Source of the DNA: Pseudoflavonifractor sp. 60
GTDB lineage: Bacteria > Bacillota > Clostridia > Oscillospirales > Oscillospiraceae
DNA length: 57,324 nucleotides
Direction: 5' to 3'
Assembly: GCF_009911645.1 (NCBI RefSeq)
Contig: NZ_QWKI01000097.1
Location: 1 to 57,324, forward strand
The notes beneath the pieces were generated by a model that searched no databases, was not told the origin of the DNA, and saw only the letters and a program-made list of their open reading frames with translations. Positions 26,701 to 33,360 of the stretch are shown here, one piece after another (position 1 is the stretch's first letter; each line of letters opens with the position of its first letter). Made by a program: the position numbers and the translations under genes.

Positions 26701-27536
26701 GTCACCACTTCCTTGGAGTAGGCACCATTTTCGGAGGCTACCTTGAACCGCGCCCCCGACAGGCCCTTGTTGGGATTCGTGCTGTCTACCTTTTTGATGA
26801 TCAGATCATACAGCTCACGGGTCACGGTCAGTTCACCGATCATGATGGCCTGCACATCATTTGCCGGATGGTAGCTGGAGCCGGGACCGGCATATGCGTA
26901 TTCATAAACGGCGCAGTCGCCCCATACGCCCTGCGCGCCCAGGTCGAGGATATACTGCGCCCGGTCCCGGAACGATCTGCCGTCCATAGTCTCGTCAATA
27001 CTGGAATAATTGGTGTGTTCCAGATTGTTGTAGACGCACAGCAGTTCCTCAGCGCAGGCAACCACGGGGTCGGACAGCAGACCGGCCTTGTAGCGCCAGA
27101 CGATGGCCTGGGTCCAGGAGTTCATCGTCCATGCGTAGTTGCTGTCCCACACATCATCTACACCCAAAGCCTTGGCTTGATCAGTAAAGACGCCGGTGGA
27201 GTGGGCGTAGAAGTACGCCATCATGGTTTTGACGGTGGGGTCGTTGACCGGCTTGGGACTCCCCCAGGTGTGGCCCTCCAGTGACCAGCCCATGCCCTTG
27301 CCCTTCTCGGCACAGAAGCCCATGGTGCTCTTTCCGTTAAGTCCAAAGTGCATCTGGTGCAGATGGCAGGTACCCAGAGCCGGGGACTCATACTTGACCC
27401 CATTGTGGGTGCAGTCGTCCATCTTGATGGTGTCTGGCGTGGCGGCGAGGGCTGTGCCGGGGAGCAGGCCCAGCACGCAGACCAGGGCCAGCAGAGCCGC
27501 GATCAGGCGGGTTCGGGGAAAATAGAACTTTTTCAT
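20757..27536 (-). CDS. giant thioester/SpaA-repeat surface adhesin, 2259 aa
   Basis: Signal peptide (1-31) after AGGAGG. Residues 35-240 form a thioester domain: Cys75 in GFCAEKG and Gln143 in WTQAIVWRYKAG are the expected cross-linking pair. Then come about 19 SpaA/Cna-B-like units, each opening with a Lys-containing strand (LIIKKVDS, LTILKRDA, LVIEKYIT), a GAxFxV step and a closing E/K-x-APxGY segment, as in isopeptide-bonded stalks. A final domain of ~190 residues follows. The chain ends KPLPRTGY: a sortase motif with no hydrophobic anchor or basic tail. Likely a long mating-contact fibre that binds a partner cell covalently. One Gly/Asn/Val-rich linker lies near residue 1670. Confidence 0.88.
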   Translation of the reverse strand: MKKFYFPRTRLIAALLALVCVLGLLPGTALAATPDTIKMDDCTHNGVKYESPALGTCHLHQMHFGLNGKSTMGFCAEKGKGMGWSLEGHTWGSPKPVNDPTVKTMMAYFYAHSTGVFTDQAKALGVDDVWDSNYAWTMNSWTQAIVWRYKAGLLSDPVVACAEELLCVYNNLEHTNYSSIDETMDGRSFRDRAQYILDLGAQGVWGDCAVYEYAYAGPGSSYHPANDVQAIMIGELTVTRELYDLIIKKVDSTNPNKGLSGARFKVASENGAYSKEVVTGSDGTVTVSKLEAGTYAVTELEAPEGYEIDNPGPQYVVLPSGNDKTVTVTFTDTPEITGEGSIRKVDADDPTRGLAGAVIKIEGVDNDFTGTYVTGAGGYLTDVPWKDMPLGSYTAEEVTPPEGYTKSPDVNKTKQTFVWDGKTDVALVFENDAKVKVRLIKLDDSGNPLPGAVFNIVRDGQIIGTEETKADGSITVTDVTEGMYAFVEVSVPAPWATLTEPVIAHVDQATVNGGGTVTVTASDKRLPSLTILKRDAQTGDVIPNTHFEIRGIHYGYHNDVTTGPDGRAVLSNIPVDSYEVTEKSVPDPYVVGDEPTQTIWLGAGDSKELVFDNLKQPVLKISKVEQGSNTPIPGTVFTVEGIDSDYRQDVTTEADGFATLRVAPGSYRVTEKSVPDPYCLPEDEADRTQTISLNGGDEKTLIFKNSKKPLLTLSKIDADTGVPVPGTVLTVEGIDSDYKDDWRTGPDGTVALRVDPGTYRITEKSVPAPYYLPDKDADRVQTISLNPGDEKTVVFRNHKTPELTIFKDDSVAGAPIEGAKFRVTYTSNGEAAGAPASMDFGIFVTDASGQIKLHEKGKKLYPGEYTVTEVEPAPGFQMKEPLTQKVILHGGESKTLTFFNEPLNAIVVEKYDSVTHEALPGCTFQLRFLGGTSGTGGTVIGTKVTGKNGTAIWTGLTAGTYIVEEIDPADGYSIINASETVYISDKGEQNVVTVSFDNAPDGILLIRKVCATNPSVTLQNAEFKVMYADGTLIGDSNGIYRSDENGEIRIPGLKPGKSVVVTEVRAPAGFILDTQSQTIQIQAGKTVSLTFKNQPKGSLIIQKRDSQTDEVLPGAEFRITTAAGCEVGLDGVIGSSTLTQNGIFTTDAQGEIKITNLAPGAYVINEIKAPDGGYVIDTPSTNVVIGQGGDTQTVVIKNTRKGGLIIEKYDSVTRQPLAGAQFKVMTANGELTPDNEGMTSSNGLYTTDQNGQIVLSKLLPGTYVVSEEKAPDNYRKDPTPQTVVVNAGDTQTIRFYDDPLCTLTILKRDAVTKKPLRGAEFMVRDSSGHVIGPNNGLYTTGTDGTVTITGLAPNSTVVVSEKKAPNGYILDETPKNIVVRSGVANTLIFDDEPGTTLIIRKFIEGTENEPLSGVAFKVVDGNGGAVGPDDGIYYTDKAGEIVLEGIEPGTTVKVREIKTVEGFVLDGTPQDILIKGGEVQQLTFWNKRAGTLVIQKKDSVSGALISGAQFQLTYANGGYVDNDNGHLSSNGLYTTDDKGEIRINGVTGTVVVKETKPAPGYIIDQSTQTQTVTVNPLDTQTLTFLNEPLCSLTLTKLDSVTGKPVPGTEFTVKDGNGTILGRYTTGKDGTVVVTGLVPGSTVVVSESKVPSGYVLDTTPQTIIVKNGSNSVNSGTVGGTTNVAPGGTANVGGGTNGGNDLVFENDPKTRLVIEKYITGTTTPLKGVTFLVTESNGQVLGSANGEYTTDENGRIVIEGLEPGKTIIAKEIRTLDGYLLDTTPKSIQIKVGDAQTLKFYNTPVGGLELIKVNEADKSQRIPNTTFEIRRMDGGLVDTITTDKQGRAHLDLDAGDYYAVEIEAGKGFELDATPTYFTVRDGKATTVTVTNRAVSGILIHKVDSVTKQGIYGVTFLLYDANKNPIGQYSSDDKGYVHIDDLPGSGRYYLRELENDGYLVDTQLKTVYVTDGTTTEITWENTAITGQIQITKTSEDYNSMNGWPAGTPIPGTEFEIYHYRTGNLVDTIRTDKNGVAVSKPLPLGRYKVVESKAAEFYGLDKTPIEVEIEHAGQIVKTAMTNKALYTNVSIKKTGYTEVMPGQQIRYDFSNIANNSTTALTSFYWRDTLPVQAVRLDKIVTGTYNVQGNYKIVFKTNLNGEYRTMYDNLSTMQNHVLDASPAALGLASNEYVTEFMVSFGIVPGNFRQVESPKVYCNVVSWLTGGTQFVNQADVGGVYNGQWIMATSRWVTRVYKPAKPLPRTGY

Positions 27537-27561
27537 AGCTTGTCAGCCTCCTTTTTGACAG

Positions 27562-27597
27562 AAAACGGCCCTCCAGCTTGCGCTGGAAGGCCGTTTT
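27562..27597. terminator. bidirectional terminator after the CAP gene
   Basis: AAAACGGCC..TCCAGC pairs with GCTGGA.GGCCGTTTT around a TTGC loop. T-rich sequence follows on either strand. It lies between the CAP stop (27612) and the adhesin ribosome site, so the adhesin is insulated from genes upstream. Confidence 0.75.
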
Positions 27598-27611
27598 GGT
27601 TTTATTTTCGC

Positions 27612-28391
27612 TTACGCATAAAAATTGACGCTGTTTGGGATTCCGACGAACATGTAGCAGTAGGTGATGCCGTCGTACTGGGTCACACCCACGCCGATGC
27701 AGTCGCATCTTGAGTCGATCATGGTCTCGAAGTGACCGGGAGAGTTGATCCAGTTGTCGACGGCGCGCCGGGCGGCGTCGTCTGTGCCGGTGAACACGGT
27801 GAGGTTGTCACCGAAACCGTAGGGGTAGCCGGCGTCAGCGGCGGCTTGGCCCTCCTCTGCGGCGTGATGCCAGGTGTAGCGCCGGTCGGAGCAGGCTTGG
27901 GCGGCGGTCATCAGGGCCTCGCTGACCGGCAGCTCCGACACGCCGTTGGCCTTGCGGGTCTGGTTGATCAGCCGGATCATCTCCTGCCGAATCTCCAGGT
28001 TGTCCGTCAGGCTGGCGCTGTCCATGCTGGCGGGAGCTTCCGGCGCGGCGGGGGCGGCGGAGCCGATCGTCAGCGTCATGCTCCCGCATTCCCCGGCGCT
28101 GTTGGATGCGGTGATCTCCGCAGTCCCCGCCCCCTTTGCGACAGCCACCCAGAAGGTCAGCACCTGCTCCACCGCTACCGTGTCCGGGTCGCTGGAGGTG
28201 ACGGTGTAGTCGGTCCCGCTGGGGCCGATGATCAGGCCGCTTCGCTCTCCCGTCTCCAGGGTACTGCCCTTGTAGCTGCTCACCCGGATGGGTTCGTCGG
28301 GCGCTTCCGCTGCCGTGGCGGGGACGGTGAGCCCAATGGTGAGGGTGGCTGCCGTCAGTGAGGCGGCAATGCGTTTTTTCATGCTGGTCAT
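27612..28391 (-). CDS. secreted CAP-domain (SCP/PR1) protein
   Basis: 259 residues from MTSMKKR, AGGAGG seven bases upstream. Signal peptide to about residue 27. A strand-rich linker domain (40-115, Big2-like: SSDPDTVAVEQ, GTAEITASNSAGE) precedes the CAP domain (135-259), with IRLINQTRKANGV, WHHAAEE, a WINSPGHFETM active-site-like region and GVGVTQYDGITYCYMFVG. CAP proteins are extracellular with varied or unknown activity. Located between sortase and adhesin, so a role at the cell surface during mating is likely. Confidence 0.85.
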   Translation of the reverse strand: MTSMKKRIAASLTAATLTIGLTVPATAAEAPDEPIRVSSYKGSTLETGERSGLIIGPSGTDYTVTSSDPDTVAVEQVLTFWVAVAKGAGTAEITASNSAGECGSMTLTIGSAAPAAPEAPASMDSASLTDNLEIRQEMIRLINQTRKANGVSELPVSEALMTAAQACSDRRYTWHHAAEEGQAAADAGYPYGFGDNLTVFTGTDDAARRAVDNWINSPGHFETMIDSRCDCIGVGVTQYDGITYCYMFVGIPNSVNFYA

Positions 28392-28518
28392 ACTTTTTCC
28401 TCCTGTATTCCGTATTTTGTGGTGCTTTTGCAAGCAATACAATATCGGAATGGAGACCAAAAGTCGAGAAGAAAATGCAATCCAAAATGGAGAAACGAGC
28501 GGGTGAAAACGAAGCATA

Positions 28519-29382
28519 TTAGCTAATTTCCACACCCTGGACGCACCACCGCTGGTCACGCTGGTCACGGACACAGGTATAAAGCGTGATCATGTTGGTG
28601 GTGGAGGCGGCGAGGGCACTGCGGTCTGTCTCACTCACCTTGGAGACACTGGTCACCTCATAGGTTCGGGTCCCCAGCCGTGTGGTCAGGGAGATGGTAT
28701 CGCCCACCTCCAGCGTGTGGATCTCCCCGAAGTGGTTGTTCACGCCCCGATTGTGGGCCGCCAGCGCCACGTTTCCATCCCAGATAGAGGTGTCCTCAAA
28801 GTGTCCCGCGCCCTTCTTCAGCGCGGCGCTGTCCGTACCCTGGTAGATCTTGACGCTCAGGCCAATGGCGGGGATCTTCAGCGTGCCCAAGTGTCCTCCG
28901 GAATAATAGAGATCGTCCGTTACCGCCGTGTAGCCGCCGGAGGCACTGCCGGGGTTGGTCACTGTCACCGAGGACGAGCCGGGGACATAGACGGAGCCGC
29001 TGCCGGAATCCGTTCCCATACTGCCGCCCATGGCGGGAGGCTGGATGACACCGGCGCTGCCGTTGATAATGGCTCCGGAGGTGGGCTGATAGCCGGGAGC
29101 CAGATTGGGAGTGAGGGGCGTGCCGGTGTGCAGGGTGTCGGCGCTGTAGCTGCCGAAGGCGGGCGGGGCGAGAGCGGCGTTCTTACTCACATCCTCATTC
29201 TTCATAGCGCCGCCGCCAGGGGTATGCACCACCTCGATGGACGTGGCCTTGCCGTACTCCGGGTCGCCAGTGCCGTCAATCGTGTACTCCAGAGGTTCCG
29301 CGGCATAGGCGGTCGCCATCGTGGAGGCCATCATGCACAGAGCCAGGAGGAGCATGGTCAGTTTCTTCTTCATCACATTCAC
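28519..29382 (-). CDS. sortase (class D-like)
   Basis: 287 residues. GTG start after GAAAGGAC, with an in-frame ATG three codons later as an alternative. Signal peptide (1-27), a Gly/Ser/Pro linker (50-150), then the sortase barrel with His210 (ALAAHNRG), Cys270 (ITLYTC) and Arg278 (DQRWCV). It cleaves LPxTG-type motifs and joins proteins to the wall or to each other. The adhesin with LPRTG two genes on is the obvious substrate. The 127-bp gap before the CAP gene has no clear promoter. Confidence 0.88.
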   Translation of the reverse strand: MNVMKKKLTMLLLALCMMASTMATAYAAEPLEYTIDGTGDPEYGKATSIEVVHTPGGGAMKNEDVSKNAALAPPAFGSYSADTLHTGTPLTPNLAPGYQPTSGAIINGSAGVIQPPAMGGSMGTDSGSGSVYVPGSSSVTVTNPGSASGGYTAVTDDLYYSGGHLGTLKIPAIGLSVKIYQGTDSAALKKGAGHFEDTSIWDGNVALAAHNRGVNNHFGEIHTLEVGDTISLTTRLGTRTYEVTSVSKVSETDRSALAASTTNMITLYTCVRDQRDQRWCVQGVEIS

Positions 29383-29409
29383 CAGTCCTTTCTGATTACG
29401 GGTTTGGAA

Positions 29410-30444
29410 TTATGCATCCTCATCGCCGCCCTCGGCCAGCTCACTGCGCCGTTTGAGGAACAGGGCGATCCCGATGCCGCCGCCAGCCGCGGCGATGAGG
29501 CCCAGAGGCGCCAGCAGGAGCGGCCAGTTGAAGCTGGCGGCGGGGGCCGGATCGGTTGCCTCCAGACCGTCGCCCACAGGCTCCACAGGCTGGAGGGGCG
29601 TCCCCTCGAAAATTGCCACATACCGGGTCTTGTTCAGGGCGATTCTGCTGACTGTCCCAGTGTAGTCGGCGGTGACGGTATAGCCTTTGACATAGCTGCT
29701 GGTGGCGCTGCCGGTGTAGGTGGCCACGGCGGTGTAGCGGTCGCCCAGGGCGTAGCCGTCCAGACTTCCCGTGTTGTCCGTCTGCCAGCTGACGTCCTGG
29801 AGGGTCAGAGTGCGCCCGCCGTCCTGGATGGTCTTGGGGATGTACTGGGTGTCCTGTCCCGCCAGATTGGGATAGGTCCGGGTGGCGGAGACCTGCTTGG
29901 TGGAGCTGCCGTAGCCGGCCACCTCCACCTGCACCGTATCCAGCCGCAGGGTCAGCGTCCCGGCGAGGCCGTCGTCGGTGATGAACGCCTTCTCCTGGGG
30001 CAGCAGGGCCAGCACAGAGGCCATATCCTTGTTTTTACTGTCCAGCGTCACCGTCTCGGTGTGCTGGCGGCTCTCATGCTCCGGAAGTTCCTGCTTGAGC
30101 AGATCCACCAGGGTGTAGTGGTATCCGTCCTGCTCGAAGTCCGAGCGGGGGATGCCGGTGGGATCGTCCTCCGGGGACAGATCGTAGAACTTGCGGATCT
30201 CAGTTCCGTCCTCACTCTGGGTGACAGAGCTGGGGTAGCAGACCACATCGTCGCAAAGTCCGCTCTGCTCCGTTTCCGCCTGACGGCGAAAACTATGCTC
30301 GCTCCCTTGCTCCTCTGTTCCCCATGCGACCCGCGTTGCTGGGCTCGCATGGGGTACCCCCGCCCACTCCGCCGCGTAAGCGGCGGGAGCAAGGGCCATG
30401 GTCAGCGCCAATGCCAGGGCGCAGACTGTGGTCAGTTTCTTCAT
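29410..30444 (-). CDS. exported membrane-anchored ICE protein (CD1107-like), 344 aa
   Basis: Start at MKKLTT with GGAGGAAAC upstream. Signal peptide (1-24). A repeat-encoded segment of ~38 residues follows at the mature N-terminus. A beta-rich body carries YxYTLVDLLKQELPEHESRQ, and a C-terminal membrane segment (LLLAPLGLIAAAGGGIGIALF) precedes a basic KRR and acidic tail. Layout and place beside sortase resemble the CD1107-type proteins of CTn elements. It probably acts on the outer face during mating; mechanism unknown. The inserted repeat is described separately. Confidence 0.65.
   Translation of the reverse strand: MKKLTTVCALALALTMALAPAAYAAEWAGVPHASPATRVAWGTEEQGSEHSFRRQAETEQSGLCDDVVCYPSSVTQSEDGTEIRKFYDLSPEDDPTGIPRSDFEQDGYHYTLVDLLKQELPEHESRQHTETVTLDSKNKDMASVLALLPQEKAFITDDGLAGTLTLRLDTVQVEVAGYGSSTKQVSATRTYPNLAGQDTQYIPKTIQDGGRTLTLQDVSWQTDNTGSLDGYALGDRYTAVATYTGSATSSYVKGYTVTADYTGTVSRIALNKTRYVAIFEGTPLQPVEPVGDGLEATDPAPAASFNWPLLLAPLGLIAAAGGGIGIALFLKRRSELAEGGDEDA
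30250..30360 (-). repeat. structured repeat, copy A (inside the CD1107-like gene)
   Basis: Read on the minus strand: arm CCCCATGCGA, loop GCCCAGCAACGCGGG, arm TCGCATGGGG (30320-30354). Then come a conserved GAGGAGCAAGGGAGCGA stretch, a second small hairpin CGCC-gtca-GGCG, and GGACTTTGCGACGATG. It adds about 38 in-frame codons (PHASPATRVAWGTEEQGSE and on). Closely matches copy B and more loosely copy C. Confidence 0.8.
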
Positions 30445-30458
30445 AGTCGTTTCCTCCT

Positions 30459-30827
30459 CTACATTTTCATTTCCGGGGCGGGCGGAGCATCCTGGCTCTG
30501 GCCCTCCTGCTGGCGCTGGGGGATCTGAGCCAGAGTCTGCTGATAGGCGTCCAGCACTGCCTGATGGAACTGCTGGTGGAACTCCTTCGTACAGGGAAAG
30601 CAGATGTCCTTGTAGCCGTCCCTGCCCTTGTAGCTGGGCATGGAGACGAAGGGGCCGTTGCTGCCCTCCACCACCTTGACGCCCCGGATAGCGAAGCACC
30701 CGTTCAGGTTAACGGAGGCGTCCGCCAGGACGGGACCGCTGGCGTGGAGGGAGTGGATTTTCACATCCACCTGCATGGGGAGGGTCTCCCGCTGAGATGT
30801 GAGGGTCGGGTCAGGGGCCTGTTTCAT
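30459..30827 (-). CDS. spoVG-like: SpoVG-family nucleic-acid-binding protein
   Basis: 122 residues. The core (VDVKIHSLHASGPVLADASV, GCFAIRGVKVVEG, GPFVSMPSYKG, GYKDICFPCTKEF) is a clear SpoVG match; the family normally has ~90 residues and binds RNA/DNA to regulate development and surface genes. A Gln-rich extension ends PAPEMKM. AGGAGGAA site. Inside an ICE it is likely a local regulator, not the cell's sporulation protein. Confidence 0.85.
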   Translation of the reverse strand: MKQAPDPTLTSQRETLPMQVDVKIHSLHASGPVLADASVNLNGCFAIRGVKVVEGSNGPFVSMPSYKGRDGYKDICFPCTKEFHQQFHQAVLDAYQQTLAQIPQRQQEGQSQDAPPAPEMKM

Positions 30828-30864
30828 TGTCGGTTCCTCCTCAAAAATTTTTGGTAAAATGGAA

Positions 30865-31623
30865 TTACTCCATGGTCATGCCGCCCATGGCGGGCCCGGT
30901 GTCCTGTTCCTGCTGGGGAGTGCGAAGCTCCTCCAGCTTCTCCCGCGCCCAGTCCGGCAGATACTTCTCATCCAGAACGCCAGCGAAGTCGGAGCGGTTC
31001 CAGCGGGTCTTTTCGCCGTCGCCCAGGCAGGTGGCGTAGACCGCCTGACCTCTGGCGTGGGGAGAACAGCCAAAGCCGCCTTCCGCCAGCCAGAGCATAT
31101 TGCGGGGGTCCCAGCAGCTCTCCCGGAGCGTGTCGGGACGCATCACCAGCACTTTGCCCTTGTAGTTCTGCTCCAGCGGGTTACCGGCACAGTGTTCCAG
31201 GCCGAACAGCCCCAGCGCCTGGTATGCGTCCCCGGCCTGTCCGATGAACGACTCCAGCAGTGCCGCGGCGGTATCCACCGCATAGTAGCGGTTATACTTG
31301 CCGTCCGGGGGAACGAAGGTTTTCCTGCCCCACTGGTAGGTCTCATCGCTGACCAGATACTTGCAGACCGACTTATGGAACTCTTGCAGGGAGTTGGCGA
31401 GGACAAAGTTCACCCGCTTGAAGCCGAACTGTTCCAGCACAGACTGGGCGCAGCCCTCGGCCAGCAACTCGTCCGCCTCATTGAAATAATCCCGGACCGC
31501 CTGCTCAATGGCTCTGGCGCAGTCCACATTCACCTGAAAGCTGTCCTCGTGCATCTGCGTCTGCCTCAGACGGCGGGCGTCGGCGCGGGAGTAGGGGTAC
31601 AGATAGGGAAAATCAGCCGCCAT
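30865..31623 (-). CDS. DUF3849-domain ICE protein, 252 aa
   Basis: N-terminal YLYPYSRADARRLRQTQMHE and AREYFNEADELL-like helices, then GFKRVNFVLANSLQEFHKS, match what I recall of DUF3849 proteins of Clostridia ICEs. A second part (110-235) reads DGKYNRYYAVDTAAALLESF, ESCWDPRNMLWLA. The tail GPAMGGMTME is a perfect example of the recurring tail, although the next gene's ribosome site lies beyond this stop. It overlaps the upstream stop by 11 bp. Function unknown. Confidence 0.65.
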   Translation of the reverse strand: MAADFPYLYPYSRADARRLRQTQMHEDSFQVNVDCARAIEQAVRDYFNEADELLAEGCAQSVLEQFGFKRVNFVLANSLQEFHKSVCKYLVSDETYQWGRKTFVPPDGKYNRYYAVDTAAALLESFIGQAGDAYQALGLFGLEHCAGNPLEQNYKGKVLVMRPDTLRESCWDPRNMLWLAEGGFGCSPHARGQAVYATCLGDGEKTRWNRSDFAGVLDEKYLPDWAREKLEELRTPQQEQDTGPAMGGMTME

Positions 31624-32119
31624 AGACGGTATCCTCCGCGATCAGATGCTCCTCCAGCCTGCCCAGGCAGGCGCCCACCACCATGAAGGTCTCCAGCAGA
31701 TCCGCCGGAAGGTCCCGCAGGTCATAGCGGTGTTCCGCCGCCAGAACCGTGATGGTGTGGGCCTCCTCGTCCACCTCGGCGCACAGCTTGGCCCCATCGG
31801 GGATGCCGGCGGCCTCCCGCAGATACTCGTTCACCTGAACGGCTTCCTCCTCGAAGTCGTTGTAGGGGCAGCTGTCCTTATCACAGTCCTCACAGGGGCC
31901 GCAGACCTCCGACAGGTGGTGGAGCAGCTGGGCCGACGTGCTCGTGAGCTGTTGGACAACGGCCAGCAGCTCCGGCGCGCTCATCCGCCCTTTCAGCACC
32001 AGCATGGCCCCATCCAGGGTGTGGTACTCCACCTTGTCGCCGGCGTTGAACCCGGCCAGCCGTGCGGCGGTCACCGGGAGCAGGAGTCCCTTGGGGGTGA
32101 TCTCTTTGATGAATTTCAT
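31613..32119 (-). CDS. AbrB/SpoVT-like N-terminus with cysteine cluster, 168 aa
   Basis: Start at MKFIKEITPKG with GGAGGA upstream. Residues 1-45 (TPKGLLLPVTAARLAGFNAG, DKVEYHTLDGAMLVLKG) have the swapped-hairpin AbrB pattern used for DNA binding. A helix and a Cys cluster (CGPCEDCDKDSCP, residues 73-85) suggest a metal site, followed by an acidic helical end. Likely a transcriptional regulator of the element. Confidence 0.6.
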   Translation of the reverse strand: MKFIKEITPKGLLLPVTAARLAGFNAGDKVEYHTLDGAMLVLKGRMSAPELLAVVQQLTSTSAQLLHHLSEVCGPCEDCDKDSCPYNDFEEEAVQVNEYLREAAGIPDGAKLCAEVDEEAHTITVLAAEHRYDLRDLPADLLETFMVVGACLGRLEEHLIAEDTVYGG

Positions 32120-32141
32120 GTGATATTCCTCCGATTTCTGA

Positions 32142-33023
32142 TTAAATTTCCTGTCCGAAATCAAACAGGTTCAGCTGTGTGGCGGCACGCTGCCGCTCGG
32201 TCATGTCATAGTTGGCGATGAACACCTCGGCAAACTGGCAGTTGGGGTCGTACCGCTGCTTGATGTTGTTCAGCCGGGTGACCGCCTCGATCTGGATGCC
32301 GGGGGCATCGTACAGCTCCCGGACAAAGGCGTCGTCGTTGTAGGAGAGCAGGAACTTCCCCTCAATGGACAGAAGGGCGTCCCGCAGACGGATGTGGTCC
32401 TTCTCTGTGAATCCGTCCTCCCCGATGTTCTGGTAGTACCCCTCGGTGGCGTGGTAGGGGGGATCACAGTAAAAGAGGCTCACCGGGCGGTCATACTGCC
32501 GGATGAGCTTCTCAAAGTCCTTGTTCTCCACCACCACATCCTTCAGACGCCGGTGGGCCTGCTCGATGAGCGGGAAGTTAGCCCGCATATCGTGGGGCTG
32601 GCTGCCGTAGCTGGTGAGGGCCGAGGCGTAGCTGTAGCGGATGATCTGATAGAACCAGGACGCTCTTTGCACATCGCTGGCGGGGCTGCGCCCCAGGGCG
32701 TCCTCTCTTTGCCCTTCGGGCAAATTCACCTTATCCCGCGCCAGCGCCTGTTTGATCAGTTCGAAGTCCTCACGGGAATTGAGGACATACCGCAGGGAGT
32801 CGATCAGCTCCTCATGCCGGTCCCGGACGCAGCGGTACAGGTTGGCGAGGAGGCTGTTGAAGTCGTTGTAGACCTCAAAATCCCTGCCGGGGGGCTTGTG
32901 GAACAGCACCCAGCCGCCGCCCCCGAACACCTCGATGTATCGCTCATAGGACAGCGGGAACCGTCGCACGATCTCCTCCCGCAGCGCCTTTTTGCCCCCC
33001 ACCCAGCTCATGAAGCTGTTCAA
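32142..33023 (-). CDS. dam-like: DNA adenine N6-methyltransferase (Dam/D12 class)
   Basis: 293 residues starting at TTG, overlapping the previous stop (TTGA) with GGGAGGTGA as ribosome site. Motif I region FMSWVGGKKAL (4-14) and EVFGGGGWVLF; catalytic DPPY at 187-190 (FYCDPPYH). Methylates adenine in an unknown sequence, probably to protect the element from restriction. Residues ~98-117 (NLPEGQREDALGRSPAS) are coded by a hairpin-rich segment that looks inserted. No partner restriction enzyme nearby. Confidence 0.88.
   Translation of the reverse strand: MNSFMSWVGGKKALREEIVRRFPLSYERYIEVFGGGGWVLFHKPPGRDFEVYNDFNSLLANLYRCVRDRHEELIDSLRYVLNSREDFELIKQALARDKVNLPEGQREDALGRSPASDVQRASWFYQIIRYSYASALTSYGSQPHDMRANFPLIEQAHRRLKDVVVENKDFEKLIRQYDRPVSLFYCDPPYHATEGYYQNIGEDGFTEKDHIRLRDALLSIEGKFLLSYNDDAFVRELYDAPGIQIEAVTRLNNIKQRYDPNCQFAEVFIANYDMTERQRAATQLNLFDFGQEI
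32682..32724. repeat. double-hairpin segment inside the Dam gene
   Basis: GGGGC-tgc-GCCCC (32682-32694) and TTTGCCC-ttc-GGGCAAA (32708-32724), 13 bp apart and in frame. Two tight hairpins in a coding region, at a site where Dam proteins vary in length, suggest a REP-like insertion. Confidence 0.45.
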
Positions 33024-33346
33024 GGGCTGTCACCTCCCGGGATACGGAATTGGGCGGTATCGAACTTCTCCAGCGACCGGTTCAGGCCCCGGATGGCGGC
33101 GGCAATGCCGCTGATCCGGTGAGTCATGTGGGCGATGGTGGCGCGCACCTCCTGCTCCGCGGCGGCATAAAAGTAGCCGTTGGAGCTGCTGGCGATGGGG
33201 ATGCCCCTGCGCCAGAGCCGGTTGACCGCGTCCCGCAGTTCCTTGCCACGGACGGAGAAGATCCGCTCCAGTTCCCGGCTGGTAGCGGCGCCGCCCTCGC
33301 CCAGATGGTACTGCCGCAGATATTCGGCCAGCTGTTTATCCTCCAT
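33020..33346 (-). CDS. small winged-helix-like protein, 108 aa
   Basis: Start at MEDKQLAEYL after AAAGGAGGAA. Residues 1-65 (EGGAATSRELERIFSVRGKE, LRDAVNRLWRRGIPIASSS, GYFYAA) look like a winged helix of the type seen in phage-like regulators. A helical tail (HMTHRISGIAAAIRGLNRSL) may be an oligomerisation or partner-binding part. Coupled to the Dam gene by a 4-bp overlap, so it may regulate or pair with it. Confidence 0.65.
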   Translation of the reverse strand: MEDKQLAEYLRQYHLGEGGAATSRELERIFSVRGKELRDAVNRLWRRGIPIASSSNGYFYAAAEQEVRATIAHMTHRISGIAAAIRGLNRSLEKFDTAQFRIPGGDSP

Positions 33347-33360
33347 GATTCCTCCTTTCC

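Noticed and set aside
20757-27536. The many near-repeats could suggest a CRISPR array or satellite
   Set aside because: Period is ~250-300 bp, variable, and every unit is in frame as a SpaA domain.
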